This document shows, one piece after another, positions 15,964 through 24,122 of a stretch of 64,000 nt of DNA. A model generated the notes under the pieces. That model was not told the origin of the DNA, did no database searches, and saw only the letters and a list, made by a program, of their open reading frames with translations. A program made the position numbers and the translations under genes. The stretch covers positions 62,001 through 126,000 of the forward strand of contig CAZPWT010000063.1 in the NCBI GenBank assembly GCA_964590435.1, written 5' to 3'. Position 1 is the stretch's first letter; each line of letters opens with the position of its first letter. This stretch comes from WSZJ01 sp964590435. GTDB taxonomy: Bacteria; Planctomycetota; MHYJ01; WSZJ01.

Positions 15964-18708
15964 CTACGGCAACTGCCCCGGAACCGGCGCCGGGGCTCCT
16001 CCTCCGCCTTCCTCTTCCTGCTTCGTCACGATCGGCGCCCCGCTCCCGCCATCCTCCAGGCGGTTCGACACCTTCGTGAACGTCAGCTTCACCGACGTCC
16101 CTACCGCCTCGTCAAAGTCCGTCCTGAGCTGCCCCCCGGCCGCTTCCACCGTCTTCTGCAGCCCGTCCGACGCCGCGTATTTCATCGTGGTCCCGGTCGG
16201 AAGCGCATTCCTCATCCGGCTGATCGCGACCATCGGGGACCAGCCCGGGTCGTTGATGCGAAGCGTGATCTCCTGTCCTTCGTCCAGCGCGCCGATCGTC
16301 ACCGTCGACCCGCGCGGGCTCGACGACAGGGCCTGCTCGATCACCTGCATCAGCGCCTGCCGCAGCGCGTTCGGACGCGCCGTGCAGAACGGGACCACCG
16401 TCTGCCCGTCGTACGCCAGGATGATCCCCAGCTGCTCCGCCATCCCCGCCGCCGCGTTCATCGCCCGCTTCGCCTCGCTCACCAGGTCCGTCGGCGTCAG
16501 CTCGTCCGCAATCTTGTCCGCGCTGATCCCCGCCAGCATCGCCATCCGCCGGAAGCGGTCCGAAATCCCCATCGCCTGGCTCCGGATCATCTCCAGGTCC
16601 GGCCGGATCGATTCGTCCCCCGTCACGTCCGCCACTTCCTCCGCCGACTGCGCGATCACCATCACCGCGTTCCTCACGTCGTGCACGAAGTGCTCCAGCA
16701 GCTCGCTCTTCAGCTTCTCCGCCTCGTACAGGTCGCTGACTTCCGTCACCACCAGCGCCACCACGTCCGAAATCCCCTGCGCCCCCCCGGACTTCTCGCT
16801 CCCGCCTCCCAGGTCCAGCTTGATCAGGTTCGACATGTAGTGCCGCACCGGGTGCCGCTGCACGCTCGCGTACAGCGTCCACCGCGCTTCGCTCCGGATC
16901 GTCTGCGCGATCCCGTGCCAGACCTGCGCCACGTCCTGGTTCGAGATCGTGCGCAGGAACGCGACCAGCGGGTCGTCGAAGTCGACGGCGAGTTCCTCGG
17001 CCATCTTCTGGAAGCGCCGGTTGTAGACGAGGGGGCGGCCGACGAGGTCGCAGACGAGGACTCCTTCACTGAGGCGATCGAGGAAGCCGAGGAGGAAGGT
17101 GCGCTCGAGTTCGGTCTGGTCGACGGTTTTCCGGAGGACGGCGAGCTGGCTTTCGGGGTTGGCCATGCCCTCGACGGTGGGGATGGCGTCGGCTCTCTGG
17201 CCTGCGGGGCCCATGCTGCCGAGGGGGACGATCGCGCGGGCGACGAAGGCGCGGTTTTCCTGCCACCAGGCCTGGGGATCATCCTTGGGAACCATGACCA
17301 GCCAGGTGCTGCGGCCGGCGCGGCGGGCGATGTTCTCTATGACCGCGGGGGGGCCGACGTCGGGCGGCCGGTAGAACAGCGGACGGTCGCTCGAGGCCTG
17401 CGCGGCAGCGACGATGCCCCTGGCCCCGGCGGGAAACCAGTCCCACAGGTCCGCCCGGTCCTCGCGCGTCGACAGGGCGGACAGCGGCCGCGCCGGGTCG
17501 TCGCTGACCACCGCCGCCGCTTCCAGGTCCAGCAGCGACCGGAACGCCGCCACGTCCCGTTCGTCCGAAGCCGGGCGCGTCAGGATCGGGTTCAGCACGC
17601 GGCTCCGCCCGAGCCGCACCAGCAACTCCGCCATCCCTCGCCGCAGCAGCCGGTGCCGCTCCGCAAGCCCGAACAGGTACCCGGCAAGAAGCGTCGGAAC
17701 GACGGGGACCATCGGCACGAAGGTCAGGGCGTGAACACGGATCACCCAGAGCAGCAGCAGCGTCCCGACCGCCACCCCCGCCAGCACGATCAGCCCGCGG
17801 ATCGGGGCAAGCGTCGAAGCCCCGAACCACGCCAGCAGGAACCCCCCGGCCGCCAGCACCCCCAGCAGCCACGGCGGCGCCTCGCGCATCCACCGCCCGC
17901 GCTTCAACCCGTCCGCCACCTGCGCCACCGCCCGGGCCTCCGCGAGCCGCTCCCCCTCCCCGGACCAGACTTCGCGCTCCGCATGCTCCGGCGCCGCGAT
18001 CCAGATTCCGCCGCGCCACGAGGGAAGCAAGATGTCGCGGTCGAGGATGCGCCAGAGGGAAATGCGCTGTTCGTCTCCCGCGCGGCCGGTCAGCCAGTGA
18101 CGCACGGCGCCGGTCGCGGGCAATTCAGGAGGAGCGAGGCGCCCGATCAGCGTGGGCCTGCCGGAGGCGTCCGCGAGCGAACTCCGGCGCCAGGTCCCGT
18201 CCGGGTCCGGGCGCAGGTCCAGCAGTCCTTCCTCCCAAGTGCCCGCCGGGGGCGCGCCGTTCGCCGCGAAGAACGGCTCGATCGTGGCGGGCGCTTCGCC
18301 GAACGGATCGTCGTGGCGCCGGGACGGCACGAGCACGCGCACCGAACGCCCCTCGTATTCGCGAAGGGCCTGCGCCAGCGGCACGCGGGCGCGGTCGTCG
18401 AGCACCACGACCGCCGCGACCGCCTCGTCCCGCGCCCGGTCCAGCAGCCGCTTCCAGGTCTCCGCTTCGCCCGCCTCGTGCCCCTTTCCCGCGGACGCCT
18501 TGTCCAGGAACACGACCCACGAGGTGACGGTGGGCTCGCCGGACTGTGAAGCGCGCCAGACGCGGTCGCCGAGCGGCTCTTCGAGGAAGGCGAGCCAGCC
18601 CAGGCCCCACGCGAACGCGATGGCCAGGCCCCACGCCGCCGCGAGTGTCACCGCCTGCGAGGTGGGGAGAAAACGCAGGATGCGGACGGCCGCGCGGAGC
18701 AGGCGCAT
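15964..18708 (-). CDS. CHASE2-type sensor histidine kinase with degenerate ATPase domain
   Basis: The protein has 914 residues. Order: N-terminal TM (about 17-42), an extracytoplasmic CHASE2-like region (about 45-280, including VVFLDKASAGKG and the LDRD...W-R-G-G-I-W-I block), three closely spaced TMs (about 282-345), a GAF/PAS-like linker region (about 380-640, including LSEGVLVCDLVGRPLVYNRR, a PAS core), and a dimerisation helix with LLEHFVHDVRNAVMV, where His676 is the candidate phospho-acceptor. The ATP-binding part is eroded. The N-box reads MQVIEQALSSSP, with no Asn at the usual Mg site. The expected D-x-G-x-G reads NDPGWS, and no glycine-rich G2 lid is seen. It may bind but not hydrolyse ATP. 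It follows the receiver gene by 3 nt. Confidence 0.85.
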   Translation of the reverse strand: MRLLRAAVRILRFLPTSQAVTLAAAWGLAIAFAWGLGWLAFLEEPLGDRVWRASQSGEPTVTSWVVFLDKASAGKGHEAGEAETWKRLLDRARDEAVAAVVVLDDRARVPLAQALREYEGRSVRVLVPSRRHDDPFGEAPATIEPFFAANGAPPAGTWEEGLLDLRPDPDGTWRRSSLADASGRPTLIGRLAPPELPATGAVRHWLTGRAGDEQRISLWRILDRDILLPSWRGGIWIAAPEHAEREVWSGEGERLAEARAVAQVADGLKRGRWMREAPPWLLGVLAAGGFLLAWFGASTLAPIRGLIVLAGVAVGTLLLLWVIRVHALTFVPMVPVVPTLLAGYLFGLAERHRLLRRGMAELLVRLGRSRVLNPILTRPASDERDVAAFRSLLDLEAAAVVSDDPARPLSALSTREDRADLWDWFPAGARGIVAAAQASSDRPLFYRPPDVGPPAVIENIARRAGRSTWLVMVPKDDPQAWWQENRAFVARAIVPLGSMGPAGQRADAIPTVEGMANPESQLAVLRKTVDQTELERTFLLGFLDRLSEGVLVCDLVGRPLVYNRRFQKMAEELAVDFDDPLVAFLRTISNQDVAQVWHGIAQTIRSEARWTLYASVQRHPVRHYMSNLIKLDLGGGSEKSGGAQGISDVVALVVTEVSDLYEAEKLKSELLEHFVHDVRNAVMVIAQSAEEVADVTGDESIRPDLEMIRSQAMGISDRFRRMAMLAGISADKIADELTPTDLVSEAKRAMNAAAGMAEQLGIILAYDGQTVVPFCTARPNALRQALMQVIEQALSSSPRGSTVTIGALDEGQEITLRINDPGWSPMVAISRMRNALPTGTTMKYAASDGLQKTVEAAGGQLRTDFDEAVGTSVKLTFTKVSNRLEDGGSGAPIVTKQEEEGGGGAPAPVPGQLP

Positions 18709-18711
18709 GGG

Positions 18712-19173
18712 CTAGCCGGACCCTCCGGGGCGGCCGAAGAGCTCGCTGGAATCTGAGCGCTCGGGCGGGGGGATCATCGACTGGCCGAGGACGGACTCCA
18801 TGGTGAGGAGGAGTTCCTTGATCCCGAACGGCTTGACGAGGAAGGCGGAGGCGCCGAGGGAGAACGCCATCTCCTTGTCCTTCTGGCTGTCGCGGGCGGA
18901 CCCGATGATGACGGGAATCCCGGACAGGTCGGAGGAGGACTTGATCGCGCGCAGGACCTGGAATCCGTCCATGCCGGGCATGAGGAGGTCGAGGACGATG
19001 ACTTTCGGCCCGGACTTGCGGATCTTGCGAAGAGCGTCGAAGGGGTCGCCGATGGCCTCGACGGCCCAGCCGCGGCGCTCCAGCCCGCGCTTGACGACGC
19101 CGAGGAGGTTCACCTCGTCGTCGACGTAGCACACGAGGTGTTCGGGGGGCTTGGCAGCAGGCTGTTCGGACAA
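18712..19173 (-). CDS. Stand-alone response-regulator receiver protein
   Basis: A single REC domain fills most of this 153-residue protein. Acidic pocket Asp18/Asp19 (CYVDDEV), phospho-acceptor Asp62 (VIVLDLLMPGMDG), Ser92 at the switch position, and Lys114 in FLVKPFG are all present, so it should be phosphorylatable. There is no DNA-binding or other output domain, only a roughly 25-residue Pro/Ser/Gly-rich tail. The frame is open further upstream, but homology begins near residue 12 and a TTG at 19173 has GGAG 8 nt before it. It is the first gene of a tight pair with the CHASE2 sensor, whose ATPase looks inactive. Phosphate might therefore come from another kinase. Confidence 0.9.
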   Translation of the reverse strand: MSEQPAAKPPEHLVCYVDDEVNLLGVVKRGLERRGWAVEAIGDPFDALRKIRKSGPKVIVLDLLMPGMDGFQVLRAIKSSSDLSGIPVIIGSARDSQKDKEMAFSLGASAFLVKPFGIKELLLTMESVLGQSMIPPPERSDSSELFGRPGGSG

Positions 19174-19319
19174 GGTGGCACTCCGGCAAGTCGAGGGGGT
19201 CGTAGCCCGCGCGTGCCTGGGAGGCGCGCACCGGCAGCGGGCTTCAGGACGCCGTAACCCGTAGCCGTGATTGTACTTTGCGGCGCCGGTGAATGCCATC
19301 CCGGATGGGACGGCGACTC

Positions 19320-20012
19320 CTAGCCGAACGCCGGCCCCACGTTCGGGTCGTCGCGCTCCAGCCGCTCCAGCTTCGCGCGCACTTCCCCTTCGCGCTCGTC
19401 CGGCGGCCCCTCGAGATACGTGTTGTACGCCAGCCTCGCGCCGACCGCGTCGCCGAGCGCCACCAGCGCATCCCCGAGCTCGCACCACGCCTGCTGCGCG
19501 TGCGCCCCGCGCGGCCGCACGTCCAGATACTTCTCCAGGGCCGTCTTCGCCGTGTGAAGGTCGTTCCGCTTCGCAGCCGCCTGCGCCAGGTCCCACGCCA
19601 CGTCGGCATTCTGCGGGTCCAGCGCGGCCGCCTCCGAAAGCTCCTGCTGCGCCGCGTCGATCATCCCCACGTCGAACAGCGTGATCCCCAGGTTGTGCCG
19701 GTACAACGCGCTCCCCGGCTCGATCTTCGCCGCCGCACGGTACGACGCCAGCGCGTCTTCCAGGCTCCCCAGCGCCCGCTGGATGTTCCCCAGCGCGTTG
19801 TGCCCCTTCGCATACCCCGGGTTGATCCCCGTCGCCAGCCGCGCCGCCCCCAGCGCCGCTTCCTGGTCCCCCATCCGCTCCAGCGTCAACGCCAGGTACA
19901 CCGCCGCACGATACTGCTGCGGATCCTCCTCCAGCGCCTTGCGGAACAGCGCCGCCGCTTCCTTGTCCGCGTGCTTCTTGTAAGCGCCGACGCCTTCTTC
20001 GTAGTTGCTCAC
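19320..20012 (-). CDS. Tetratricopeptide-repeat protein
   Basis: The protein has 230 residues and is almost entirely TPR helices: about five repeats recognisable by A-x-x-x-F/Y and A-L-x-x-x-P signatures (for example AAALFRKALEEDPQQY, GHNALGNIQRALGSLEDAL, YRHNLGITLFDVG). There is no signal peptide, so it is cytoplasmic and probably a scaffold for protein-protein contacts. The GTG start at 20012 gives a sensible first helix (SNYEEGVGAYKKH). It precedes the receiver/CHASE2/CapC-like genes on the same strand by about 150 nt and may belong to that locus. Confidence 0.85.
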   Translation of the reverse strand: MSNYEEGVGAYKKHADKEAAALFRKALEEDPQQYRAAVYLALTLERMGDQEAALGAARLATGINPGYAKGHNALGNIQRALGSLEDALASYRAAAKIEPGSALYRHNLGITLFDVGMIDAAQQELSEAAALDPQNADVAWDLAQAAAKRNDLHTAKTALEKYLDVRPRGAHAQQAWCELGDALVALGDAVGARLAYNTYLEGPPDEREGEVRAKLERLERDDPNVGPAFG

Positions 20013-20116
20013 GCTCGAATCCCGGGAAAGGGGCTCATTGTTTGTATTTCGTCAGGGTGGCAGGGACAGGAAGAGAGAATAACGCCGGGAAGCGTAATTT
20101 CCAACCTGCAGGGCGA

Positions 20117-21823
20117 CTAGACCCCGCCGCTGCGCCACATGGCGGCAAACAGGGTGAGGCCGAGGAACCCGGCAATCAGGAAGCCAGCGCCGCCGACGGC
20201 CTGGGAGAGGGCGATCCCGTGCCAGGAGGGGCCGCTGGGAGTGATCACGAGCATGGAAGCGCCGATCATCACGCCGGCCATGACGAGCCCCGTCGCCACG
20301 CGGTTGGAGGATCGGTTTCCGTCGCGAACGAGCCGTTCCTGGTCCCTCAGGTGGGTCGCCACTTCGAATTCCCCCTTTCGGAGCTGGGTCAGGATCCGAC
20401 TGGCCTCTCCCGGGAGGACGCGCAGGAACGACCCGTAGTCCTCGATCGCGCGGCGGACTTCGCGGCCGAGCACCTTGAAGCGTGCGAGGCGCTCGAGGTA
20501 GGTCTTGACGATGAAGGGGCGGATTTCGGCGATGAGGTCGAGGGAGGGGTCGAGCTGGCGGGCGATGCCCTCCGCGGTTGCGAGGGCCTTGCCGAGGAGG
20601 TGGACGTCGGGAGGGACGCGGATCTGGTGGCGAGCGAGCGTTTCGTAGAGTTCGGCGAAGAATTTTCCCATGTCGACGCGGCCGAGGGGGATCTCGGCGT
20701 AGCGCTCGATGAGATCCATCGCGTCGAGCCGCAGCCGCCGCATGTCGACCTCGTCGCCGAGGATTCCCATGTGCCGGAACGTGCGGATCACCTTCTCGGG
20801 GTCCTTGCCGACGACGCCGGACATGAAGCCGAGGAGCTCGTCGAGGCGCTCCTCGTCGAGCGCGCCGACCAGCCCGTAGTCCACCAGGCACAGCTTGTCG
20901 CCGGGCAGCACGAAGAAATTCCCGGGGTGGGGGTCGCCGTGGAAGAACCCGTGCCTGAAGATCTGCTGGAGGACGTAGTTGACGCCGCTGCGCGCCAGCT
21001 TCGGCAGGTCGTGCCCTTTCGATCTCAGCTCCTCGAGGCTCGTGATCTTCGTCCCCTCGATGAACTGCACCGTCAGCAGCTTCTTCGTGCACAGCTCGGG
21101 ATACACCTGGGGCACCACGAACCGCTCGTCCGACCCGAAGTTCCGCTGGAACTTCTGGATGTTGAACGCCTCGCGGGTGAAGTCGATCTCGCGCGTGATC
21201 GACCGCGCGAACTCCGCCACGACCGCCTTCGGGTGGTACGGACGCGACTCGGGCAGGTTCTCCTCGAGCAGGTGCGCGAGCTTGGTCATGATGTCCACGT
21301 CCGTCTTGATCATCCGCTCCAGCCCCGGCCGCCGCACCTTCACCACCACCTGGTGCCCGCTCTTCAGTGTCGCGCGGTGAACCTGCGCGATCGACCCCGC
21401 CGCCAACGGCTCCTTCTCGAAGTGCGCGAACACGTCCCCGACTTTCTGCTTCAGCTCCGACTCGATCTCTGCCACCGCCGCGTCCGCCCCGAACGGCGGC
21501 ACCCGGTCCTCCAGCCGCCGCAATTCCGTCACCAGCGACAGCGGCACCAGGTCGGGCCGCGTCGCCAGGATCTGCCCCAGCTTCACGAACGTCGGCCCCA
21601 TCTCCTCCATCGCCATCCGGATCCGCTCTTCCGTCGTGCGCGTGTCGTCCGGGTGGTAGCGGTTGAGAGTGACGATCTTGAGGAAGGTGCGTGAAGCGCC
21701 CTCGAGGCCGAGGCGGGCCAGGATGTCGGCGAAGCCGTGGCGGCCGAGGACGGACAGGATGTGGCGTCCGCGGCCGAGGTTGCGGAGGGTCTGGGGAAGG
21801 CGGGTGATCGAGCCCAGGTCCAT
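20117..21823 (-). CDS. AarF/UbiB/ABC1 family protein kinase-like ATPase
   Basis: The protein has 568 residues. Characteristic UbiB features are the K-x-G-Q motif (TFVKLGQILATRPDLVP, about residue 80), the Ala-rich nucleotide loop (PLAAGSIAQVHRA), VVVKVRRPG, EIDFTREAFN, catalytic HGDPHPGNFF, and DYG (LCLVDYGLVG) in place of the usual DFG. Two C-terminal TM helices end the protein (about 500-560), as in bacterial UbiB. Family members use an ATPase activity to support ubiquinone or other isoprenoid-lipid metabolism. No quinone genes are in the window, so the substrate is open. TAACCT lies 9 nt before the ATG. The phasin-like gene upstream on the same strand is a frequent partner of aarF genes. 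Confidence 0.92.
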   Translation of the reverse strand: MDLGSITRLPQTLRNLGRGRHILSVLGRHGFADILARLGLEGASRTFLKIVTLNRYHPDDTRTTEERIRMAMEEMGPTFVKLGQILATRPDLVPLSLVTELRRLEDRVPPFGADAAVAEIESELKQKVGDVFAHFEKEPLAAGSIAQVHRATLKSGHQVVVKVRRPGLERMIKTDVDIMTKLAHLLEENLPESRPYHPKAVVAEFARSITREIDFTREAFNIQKFQRNFGSDERFVVPQVYPELCTKKLLTVQFIEGTKITSLEELRSKGHDLPKLARSGVNYVLQQIFRHGFFHGDPHPGNFFVLPGDKLCLVDYGLVGALDEERLDELLGFMSGVVGKDPEKVIRTFRHMGILGDEVDMRRLRLDAMDLIERYAEIPLGRVDMGKFFAELYETLARHQIRVPPDVHLLGKALATAEGIARQLDPSLDLIAEIRPFIVKTYLERLARFKVLGREVRRAIEDYGSFLRVLPGEASRILTQLRKGEFEVATHLRDQERLVRDGNRSSNRVATGLVMAGVMIGASMLVITPSGPSWHGIALSQAVGGAGFLIAGFLGLTLFAAMWRSGGV

Positions 21824-21860
21824 ATGGGAAGAAGGTTAACTCCGGGGGGGAAATGCGGAG

Positions 21861-21900
21861 GGCAAAGGAAAAAAGAAAAACGAAAAAGGAAAAAAGAAAG
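21861..21900. repeat. A-rich tract (GAAAAA words, single arm)
   Basis: About 40 nt composed of GGAAAAAAGAAAAACG-type words lie between the aarF start and the phasin-like stop. The words match the left arm of the inverted repeat at 23140-23238, but no complementary arm is seen here. It is probably a half element or a decayed copy. Confidence 0.6.
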
Positions 21901-21905
21901 GGCGG

Positions 21906-22181
21906 TCAGGGGGAGGGGGGCCGGGGGGCGGACTCCAGCTCGCGGACTCGCGCGGAGAGGGCTTCGACCTGCTTGGCGAGAGCTTCCAGCTCGCTTCGGC
22001 GGCACAATCCCGCCCGCTCGAATATCTTCGCGAAGGCCGCCTCCGCCTCCTCGCGAGCCTTCTTCGTCGCCGCCACCGCGTCCTCGACGAGTTTCCGCGC
22101 CTCGGGGCCGCCCTGCGCGCCGAGCCGGCGCAAGTCGTCCTCGCTGGTGAAAATGATGTCGAGCAGGTCGGACAGGTCCAT
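21906..22181 (-). CDS. Phasin-like small coiled-coil protein
   Basis: The protein has 91 residues. A short hydrophobic/acidic N-terminus (MDLSDLLDIIFTSEDDLRRL) is followed by alpha-helix with Ala/Glu/Lys heptads (ATKKAREEAEAAFAKIFE, then LEALAKQVEALSARVREL). This is the form of the small phasin/PhaF-PhaI-type proteins often found next to aarF genes. Whether it coats polyhydroxyalkanoate granules cannot be judged, as no pha genes are in view. The stop and start spacing to the EIIA-CBS gene (4 nt) shows that they form an operon. Confidence 0.72.
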   Translation of the reverse strand: MDLSDLLDIIFTSEDDLRRLGAQGGPEARKLVEDAVAATKKAREEAEAAFAKIFERAGLCRRSELEALAKQVEALSARVRELESAPRPPSP

Positions 22182-22185
22182 GGCG

Positions 22186-23100
22186 TTACCCCATGCGTGT
22201 GACGATCGCCCGCCGCACCACCTCGCTCATGCGCAGCACGCCGACCGGCTTCCCCTGCTTCAGCACGATCGCGGCATTCCGGCCCACCCGCGACAGCGTC
22301 ATCGTCGCCTCCAGCAGGCTCGTCTCCTCCTGCACCGTCGGCACTCCCGGGTCGATGCAGCTCGCCACCGGCAGGTCCCCGTGGTGGCGCAGGAAATCCT
22401 CGAAGGGCGCCTGCGTGGAAAGCACCGCCGGGGAGCCGGCGTAGCTCAGGTACGTGTGGATCCCCTTGCGGACCACCGCGCGAGGCGTCAGCCCCCCGAC
22501 CCAGTTCCCCGCGTCGTCGACGACCGGGACGATGTCCGCCCCGCTCGCCACCAGGATGTCCAGCCCCTCCTTCAGTGTCGCCTTCGACCGGATCGTCCCC
22601 GCGTGCGGGCTCATGATGTCCCGCACGAACGTCGCTTCCCGCACGCGGACCGCCGTCCCGTCGATGTACTCCCAGATTTCGTCCGCGCTCGCTGCGGTCG
22701 CGACTTCCTCGACGTGGTTGGGGTTCTTGAAGAGCGTCGAGAAGGCGGCGAGGGTCTGGAGGTAAGTGGCCGCGTGCGTCTTGGGGATGACGAAGAGCAC
22801 CACGACCTTGGCAAGTCCGTCGACGCCGGGGGCGAACGCGACGCCTTTCGGGTGCGTGCCGAGCACGACCCACACCCGCCCGACCCGGTCCGTCCGGGCG
22901 TGCGGGAACGCGACGCCGTGCCCCATCGTGAAACCGCCGAACTTCTCGCGCGCCGAGACCGCCGCCATCACGTCGTTTTCGATGTCCTGCTGCGCCACCG
23001 CGCAGAGGCGCTTCACCATCTCCCGAAGCGCGGCCTCCTTCTCTGCGGAGGCGAGGGGGCAGGCGATCAGCTTGGGGGAGAGGAGGGAACTGAGGCGCAT
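22186..23100 (-). CDS. PTS EIIA (fructose/Ntr type) fused to a CBS pair
   Basis: The protein has 304 residues. The first roughly 150 are a PTS EIIA type-2 domain: ENDVMAAVSAREKFGGFTMG, then HGVAFPHARTD with the phosphorylatable His67, then the strand VVLFVIPKTHAATYLQTLA. The second half (about 160-304) is two CBS motifs (VRDIMSPHAGTIR...VPVVDDAGNWVGGLTP and VPTVQEETSLLEATM...GKPVGVLRMSEVV). No EIIB, EIIC, HPr or EI is nearby, so a regulatory role like that of PtsN is more likely than sugar uptake. The CBS pair may let adenylate levels modulate it. It is the upstream gene of the aarF operon. Confidence 0.9.
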   Translation of the reverse strand: MRLSSLLSPKLIACPLASAEKEAALREMVKRLCAVAQQDIENDVMAAVSAREKFGGFTMGHGVAFPHARTDRVGRVWVVLGTHPKGVAFAPGVDGLAKVVVLFVIPKTHAATYLQTLAAFSTLFKNPNHVEEVATAASADEIWEYIDGTAVRVREATFVRDIMSPHAGTIRSKATLKEGLDILVASGADIVPVVDDAGNWVGGLTPRAVVRKGIHTYLSYAGSPAVLSTQAPFEDFLRHHGDLPVASCIDPGVPTVQEETSLLEATMTLSRVGRNAAIVLKQGKPVGVLRMSEVVRRAIVTRMG

Positions 23101-23139
23101 GGGGAGGACTCAGGGTACGCGTGGGGGTAAGAACGGCAA

Positions 23140-23238
23140 CGAAAGGAAAAGCGAAAAACGAAAAAGGAAAAACAAAAAGCACGGCCTCCTGCCACGGGCT
23201 TTTCATTTTTCCTTTTTCGTTTTTCCTTTTTCCTTTCG
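23140..23238. repeat. AT-rich long inverted repeat (type 2, GAAAAACG words)
   Basis: Left arm 23140-23180 is composed of words such as CGAAAGGAAAAGCGAAAAAC. Right arm 23198-23238 is nearly its exact reverse complement. The arms are about 41 nt with a 17-nt spacer. It sits between the start of the EIIA-CBS gene and the stop of the ABC permease gene (15 nt away), both on the minus strand. The form is the same as the type 1 elements, but the words differ. Confidence 0.9.
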
Positions 23239-23252
23239 TGGCCCTTTTCCCC

Positions 23253-24122
23253 TCACGTCAGGATGTCCCTCTTCACGAACACCCCGTAAGCCACGCCGAG
23301 GAATACTACTCCGCTCACCAGCGGCACAACCCACGCCCGCCGGATCTCCCCATTCTCCCACTTCCGGTCGGAGTATCCCTCCGCCCGGTGCTTGGAGAGC
23401 GAGAGGCCGTACTCGAGCGAATGGCTGAACACGTATTTCCCCGCCTGCCGGTCGACGCTCGCGAACCCGTACAGCGCGATCGCGAGGAACATCGCCAGCC
23501 CGACCGCCGCGCCCGTGTTGTCGAAGATCGAGCTGATCAGCAGGCCGAAACACCCCGACGCCAGAAGCGGCAGGATGGACAGCGTCATCGCCAGCCTGAA
23601 GTCGGAAGAAAGCGCGTCCTTCGTCCGGTTCGGGTCGGAGAGCACTTCCTCCCCCATCAGCGTGAAGCGTCCCTCGTTGAGCGGCGACAGGTAGGCGCCT
23701 TCGCGCCAGAACCCGTGGACGAGGTGGAGCATGCCGTAGCTCAGGAGCGCGGTGGCGATGAAGAGCGCGAGCACGACGATCGAGACGACGAGCGCCTTCG
23801 CAATAAAAACATCGGTGCGCGTCACGGGCCGCACGAGGATCATCCGGTACGTCCCCTGCGACGCTTCCCCCGACAGCGACAGGCTCGCGATCACGACCGC
23901 GAACACGCTGACGAGCCGCAGGGCCCACAGGCACGCCGTCCCGAGGTACTCGAACCCGTTGCGGATCCGCGGGTCCGCGACGGCGTCGCCCTGCACGTCC
24001 ATCCCGCGCATCATCACCAGCATGATCGCCCCGACGATCGGGAAGAGGACGACGTAGGGAAGCTTCTGGCGGAAGAGCTTCGCGAGCTCGAAACGGACGA
24101 GGCGGCCGACGCGGGCGGTCAT
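23253..24122 (-). CDS. ABC-2 type transporter permease
   Basis: The protein has 289 residues and about six TM helices (for example LPYVVLFPIVGAIMLVMM, LRLVSVFAVVIASLSL, ALVVSIVVLALFIATALLSY, LLASGCFGLLISSIF, and a last pair near the C-terminus). The typical ABC-2 block GTYRMILVRPVTRTDVFIAKAL is present. It forms an exporter or membrane-remodelling pump with the ATPase encoded just upstream. The ATG at 24122 overlaps the ATPase stop (ATGA). The frame is open further upstream but lies inside the ATPase gene. The substrate is unknown. Confidence 0.9.
   Translation of the reverse strand: MTARVGRLVRFELAKLFRQKLPYVVLFPIVGAIMLVMMRGMDVQGDAVADPRIRNGFEYLGTACLWALRLVSVFAVVIASLSLSGEASQGTYRMILVRPVTRTDVFIAKALVVSIVVLALFIATALLSYGMLHLVHGFWREGAYLSPLNEGRFTLMGEEVLSDPNRTKDALSSDFRLAMTLSILPLLASGCFGLLISSIFDNTGAAVGLAMFLAIALYGFASVDRQAGKYVFSHSLEYGLSLSKHRAEGYSDRKWENGEIRRAWVVPLVSGVVFLGVAYGVFVKRDILT

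Noticed and set aside
10434..18549. Very long plus-strand open frames antisense to the exoprotein, CapC-like and CHASE2 genes (for example 12854-15829 and 15859-18549)
   Set aside because: Their products are Arg/His/Pro/Gly-rich with no motifs, as expected for the complement of GC-rich third positions. The minus-strand frames carry recognisable domains and operon overlaps.
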